A stretch of 48,503 nt of DNA from a virus. The notes under the pieces are model-generated. The model did no database searches and was not told the origin of the DNA. It saw only the letters and a list, made by a program, of their open reading frames with translations. Shown one piece after another: positions 46,556 through 48,503 of the stretch (position 1 is the first letter of the stretch; the number at the start of each line of letters is the position of its first letter). The DNA lies in the IMG/VR virus record IMGVR_UViG_3300029893_000014, positions 1 to 48,503 of that record; one strand, given 5' to 3'. The translations under genes and the position numbers were made by a program.

Positions 46556-46740
46556 GCGTCCTTATCGTCGTCGGCTGGCCTCGGAACCGCCCGATCCGAA
46601 CCAGTTGGTTTTTTCTTTCCTTGCCGACGAGTCGGAGACTTAACGCGCGGTTGCGGCGGGGTGTTCGCCATTCGGCGAACCACCTCGTCGCGACGGCGGG
46701 CGGTTTCTTCCTCGCTGTATTGGTCTTTATCAGTTGGCAT
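46552..46740 (-). CDS. small charged protein coupled to the DUF262-HNH gene
   Basis: A 62-residue protein: MPTDKDQYSEEETARRRDEV, VRRMANTPPQPRVKSP, then a Lys/Arg/Asp-rich tail. The YSEEETARRRDE...R-x-(A/M)-NTPP-x-P pattern is, as I recall, a frequent small protein of Alphaproteobacteria, sometimes beside IS1595-type transposases. Its ATG lies inside the last codons of the upstream nuclease gene (11-base overlap), so it is translationally coupled. It may be an accessory or antitoxin-like partner, or an element passenger. Confidence 0.6.
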   Translation of the reverse strand: MPTDKDQYSEEETARRRDEVVRRMANTPPQPRVKSPTRRQGKKKPTGSDRAVPRPADDDKDA

Positions 46741-48388
46741 ATGTGCTATTGCAGAACGGGTGTTGAAGTTGTGCGTTTTCGAGTACGGCAGTTCCGCCGT
46801 CGCGACGATGTACCTTGTGTCCGAATTGGGCTGTTGGACCATGCAGGATTCCGCCGCAGCTTGGACACTTCAGTGCCTGCGGGAGGGCGGCGTGTAGGTA
46901 CGCCGCGCCTTTTACAGACCGTCCAAACTTCTTTCCTTTGCCGCCAAGCGGAGTCTCATCAACCGCTTCGTTTGCCAAGAATGCGAACTCTGGTTCGGCA
47001 GCCAGTAGGGAACGAATTTCGTTGGCTGTCCTTCCAAGACCGGCTTCCTTGATAATGCGCTTATAGAGGGCAATCAGTCTAGGGCGGCTACGACTTCCAC
47101 TGCCGAGCTTGCGTATCGCCTCAGTGGTGCGCCGGTTGGTCAGCAAGAACGTTTCGAGTGTTTCACGGATATCCGTGAACTTTATGAACTTGTTCGTGTC
47201 CCAACCCTTGAAGAGAATGATGATTGAAAGTAGCGAATTTGGCTGGAAGCCGCCGCTGATATTGTAGAAGTAGAGCGCCGGGTGAAGCGCCAAAGAGGAC
47301 GGGTTCTGCGCGCAGATACGCCAGAGGGTCGCTCGCACGTTGGTCAAGTAACGGATGGTTAGTTTGCCGTCGGTATCCGGTTCGTAGCCAAGGTCTTTGT
47401 CGATCCGCTTGTGACTTGAGTCGAGAATGGGCAGGTCGTTGATGAGGTTCACGAGATCAAACAGGAAAGGCAGAACAGCGGCGCCGTATCCGAAGCCAGC
47501 CAAAGGCAGGTCTAGGGTGCGCAAGGGCAAATCAAATTCCGGTTTGAAAAGCAGCGAGTGAATCTCGGCGCCTAGAGTTTCAATCTGAGCCTGCGTCCCC
47601 GTGTCGAATGCACGCCAGTAAGGATTGCCTGTCCCGCCCCGCAAAATTGCCCGAGTTGCTATTGCGGTAGCCGTATCTTGAGCCTTGAGAATACGGCTTT
47701 CCGTGGCATTTATTGGGGTTCCGCCCTGATTGATCCGAAAGAAGGAATCACGGGCCCTCTTGGGATCGGCGTTCCGTATCCACTGAGCCTGGATTTCATG
47801 AAATCCTAGAAGCGTGGCGCGTTCTGCTATTTCCGGTGTTGCTGGGTTGTCCGCCTTATGGTCGCGATATGTGCCGATAACAGCGTTCTTCAATATCTCG
47901 CGAACGCGATCAGCGGCAGTCTTCTGTGCCTTCGGAATTTGACCGTGAAAGTAGCCACGGGACAAATCGCCGTCGCCATAATCGTCATGCACCCACGCGA
48001 TCAGCGCACTCAATCGGTGCGCACCGTCAATCACAAACACCTGCGGGCCGGCTTCCCACAGAACGATTGCCGGGACCAAGTCCTTCTTGAGGTAAGTGAT
48101 GATGAGTTGGGCCACCTGCTCTGGCGACCATTCTGCTGTTTCTCTCTGAAAGTCGGGCTTTCTCAAAAGTTTGTAAGTTAGCGTCCCCGGCTCCAGCGAC
48201 GTGAGGGTCAGTCCCTTAACGTTGTCAGAATTGATTCCGGTGGAAAGATCGGCTCGCGGTATGAGCGCGTCCAAGTTCACAACGTTCGTTTTGGCCGCCG
48301 CCACTTCTGAGGCTCCCCAGTCGTTAGGCTCTAATATGCTAGTATGGCTACGCCGAATATCATGTTCAGTCAAGGTGATTATCCCCAT
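46730..48388 (-). CDS. DUF262-HNH nuclease (GmrSD-like defence protein)
   Basis: A 552-residue protein from ATG 48388 (GTG at 48400 possible). The N-terminal DUF262/ParB-like part has KLLRKPDFQRETAEWSPEQV (74-93), VPAIVLWEAGPQVFVIDGAH with RLSALIAW (I-D-G-x-x-R-L, 119-126), the NTP/DNA-processing core of GmrS/DndB-like proteins. A long helical middle follows (SFFRINQGGTPINATESRIL). The C-terminus is an HNH-type zinc nuclease: CPSC (508-511), GHKVHRRDGG (H524, H527), N538 and HPFCN (C546). DUF262 proteins restrict modified phage DNA. The combination with HNH in one chain supports a restriction or defence role. Confidence 0.78.
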   Translation of the reverse strand: MGIITLTEHDIRRSHTSILEPNDWGASEVAAAKTNVVNLDALIPRADLSTGINSDNVKGLTLTSLEPGTLTYKLLRKPDFQRETAEWSPEQVAQLIITYLKKDLVPAIVLWEAGPQVFVIDGAHRLSALIAWVHDDYGDGDLSRGYFHGQIPKAQKTAADRVREILKNAVIGTYRDHKADNPATPEIAERATLLGFHEIQAQWIRNADPKRARDSFFRINQGGTPINATESRILKAQDTATAIATRAILRGGTGNPYWRAFDTGTQAQIETLGAEIHSLLFKPEFDLPLRTLDLPLAGFGYGAAVLPFLFDLVNLINDLPILDSSHKRIDKDLGYEPDTDGKLTIRYLTNVRATLWRICAQNPSSLALHPALYFYNISGGFQPNSLLSIIILFKGWDTNKFIKFTDIRETLETFLLTNRRTTEAIRKLGSGSRSRPRLIALYKRIIKEAGLGRTANEIRSLLAAEPEFAFLANEAVDETPLGGKGKKFGRSVKGAAYLHAALPQALKCPSCGGILHGPTAQFGHKVHRRDGGTAVLENAQLQHPFCNSTYAN

Positions 48389-48442
48389 CGCGAGCGGCAC
48401 GGCGGGCGGCTCGGCGGCGTTCTTTTGGGACTCGGGGCATGT

Positions 48443-48502
48443 TCACTCCGTCGTCAGCGCTCGAATCCGGACCGCGATGCGCTCGCAATCATTAGCGGCG
48501 GC
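48443..48502 (-). CDS. C-terminal fragment of a gene cut by the window edge
   Basis: The last 19 codons of a leftward frame (ending AAANDCERIAVRIRALTTE) precede the nuclease gene by about 55 bases in the same direction. It may be the upstream gene of the same defence operon. Too short to name. Confidence 0.35.
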   Translation of the reverse strand, partial: AAANDCERIAVRIRALTTE

Positions 48503-48503
48503 G

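Noticed and set aside
1-48503. CRISPR array, integrase, phage-type polymerase promoters repeated along the genome
   Set aside because: No regularly spaced repeats, no recombinase with the R-H-R-Y or serine pattern, and no recurring 20-base promoter-like element seen by eye.

Overview
The window is dominated by one podovirus-type phage genome or prophage read mostly left to right. Its base composition is high-GC, and its accessory families (P63C, IS1595-type transposases, coiled-coil/winged-helix proteins) are common in Alphaproteobacteria, so an alphaproteobacterial host is the best inference. I saw no integrase, polymerase or helicase; the early region lies outside the left edge.

Layout. 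1-2.4 kb: end of an early gene, a small leftward operon with an XRE-like regulator and a palindrome-overlapped promoter, then a rightward NusG/RfaH-like factor that could act as a phage antiterminator. 2.6-12.6 kb: packaging and head module (small and large terminase, portal, GroES-like co-chaperonin, scaffold, AT-hook and ribbon-helix-helix proteins, a capsid-associated protein, major capsid). 12.7-24.7 kb: beta-rich virion proteins, a proteasome-beta/HslV-like peptidase, the P22-type short-tail components (gp4-like, gp10-like) and several tail-fibre proteins. 24.7-32.9 kb: a GNAT acetyltransferase, three ejection-type proteins including a 1655-residue giant with a zincin motif, a leftward lipoprotein gene and a nested 51-codon gene. 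There is no tail tube, sheath or tape measure, which fits a short-tailed particle.

32.9-36.0 kb: a small XhlA-like membrane protein, then a membrane cassette containing a MotA/TolQ/ExbB-like channel subunit and a membrane-anchored DUF2135/YfaP-like protein, driven by a strong promoter and faced by a divergent ribbon-helix-helix gene whose probable operator lies inside that promoter. This is my best candidate for an undescribed system. 36.0-41.5 kb: an accessory patch with a low-GC membrane protein, a shortened P63C protein, winged-helix regulators, an IS1595-type transposase divergent from an XRE gene with twin palindromic operators, and several hairpins. 41.7-45.0 kb: metallophosphoesterase, TSCPD protein, holin candidate, amidase endolysin and an overlapping i-spanin/o-spanin pair.

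At 45.05 kb a tRNA-Arg(TCT) lies with its 3' end facing the phage lysis genes, the geometry expected of a tRNA attachment site. On that reading 45.1-48.5 kb is host flank: a gene that runs into the tRNA, a second IS1595-type transposase, and a DUF262-HNH (GmrSD/DndB-like) nuclease translationally coupled to a small gene. A phage-borne tRNA is the alternative.
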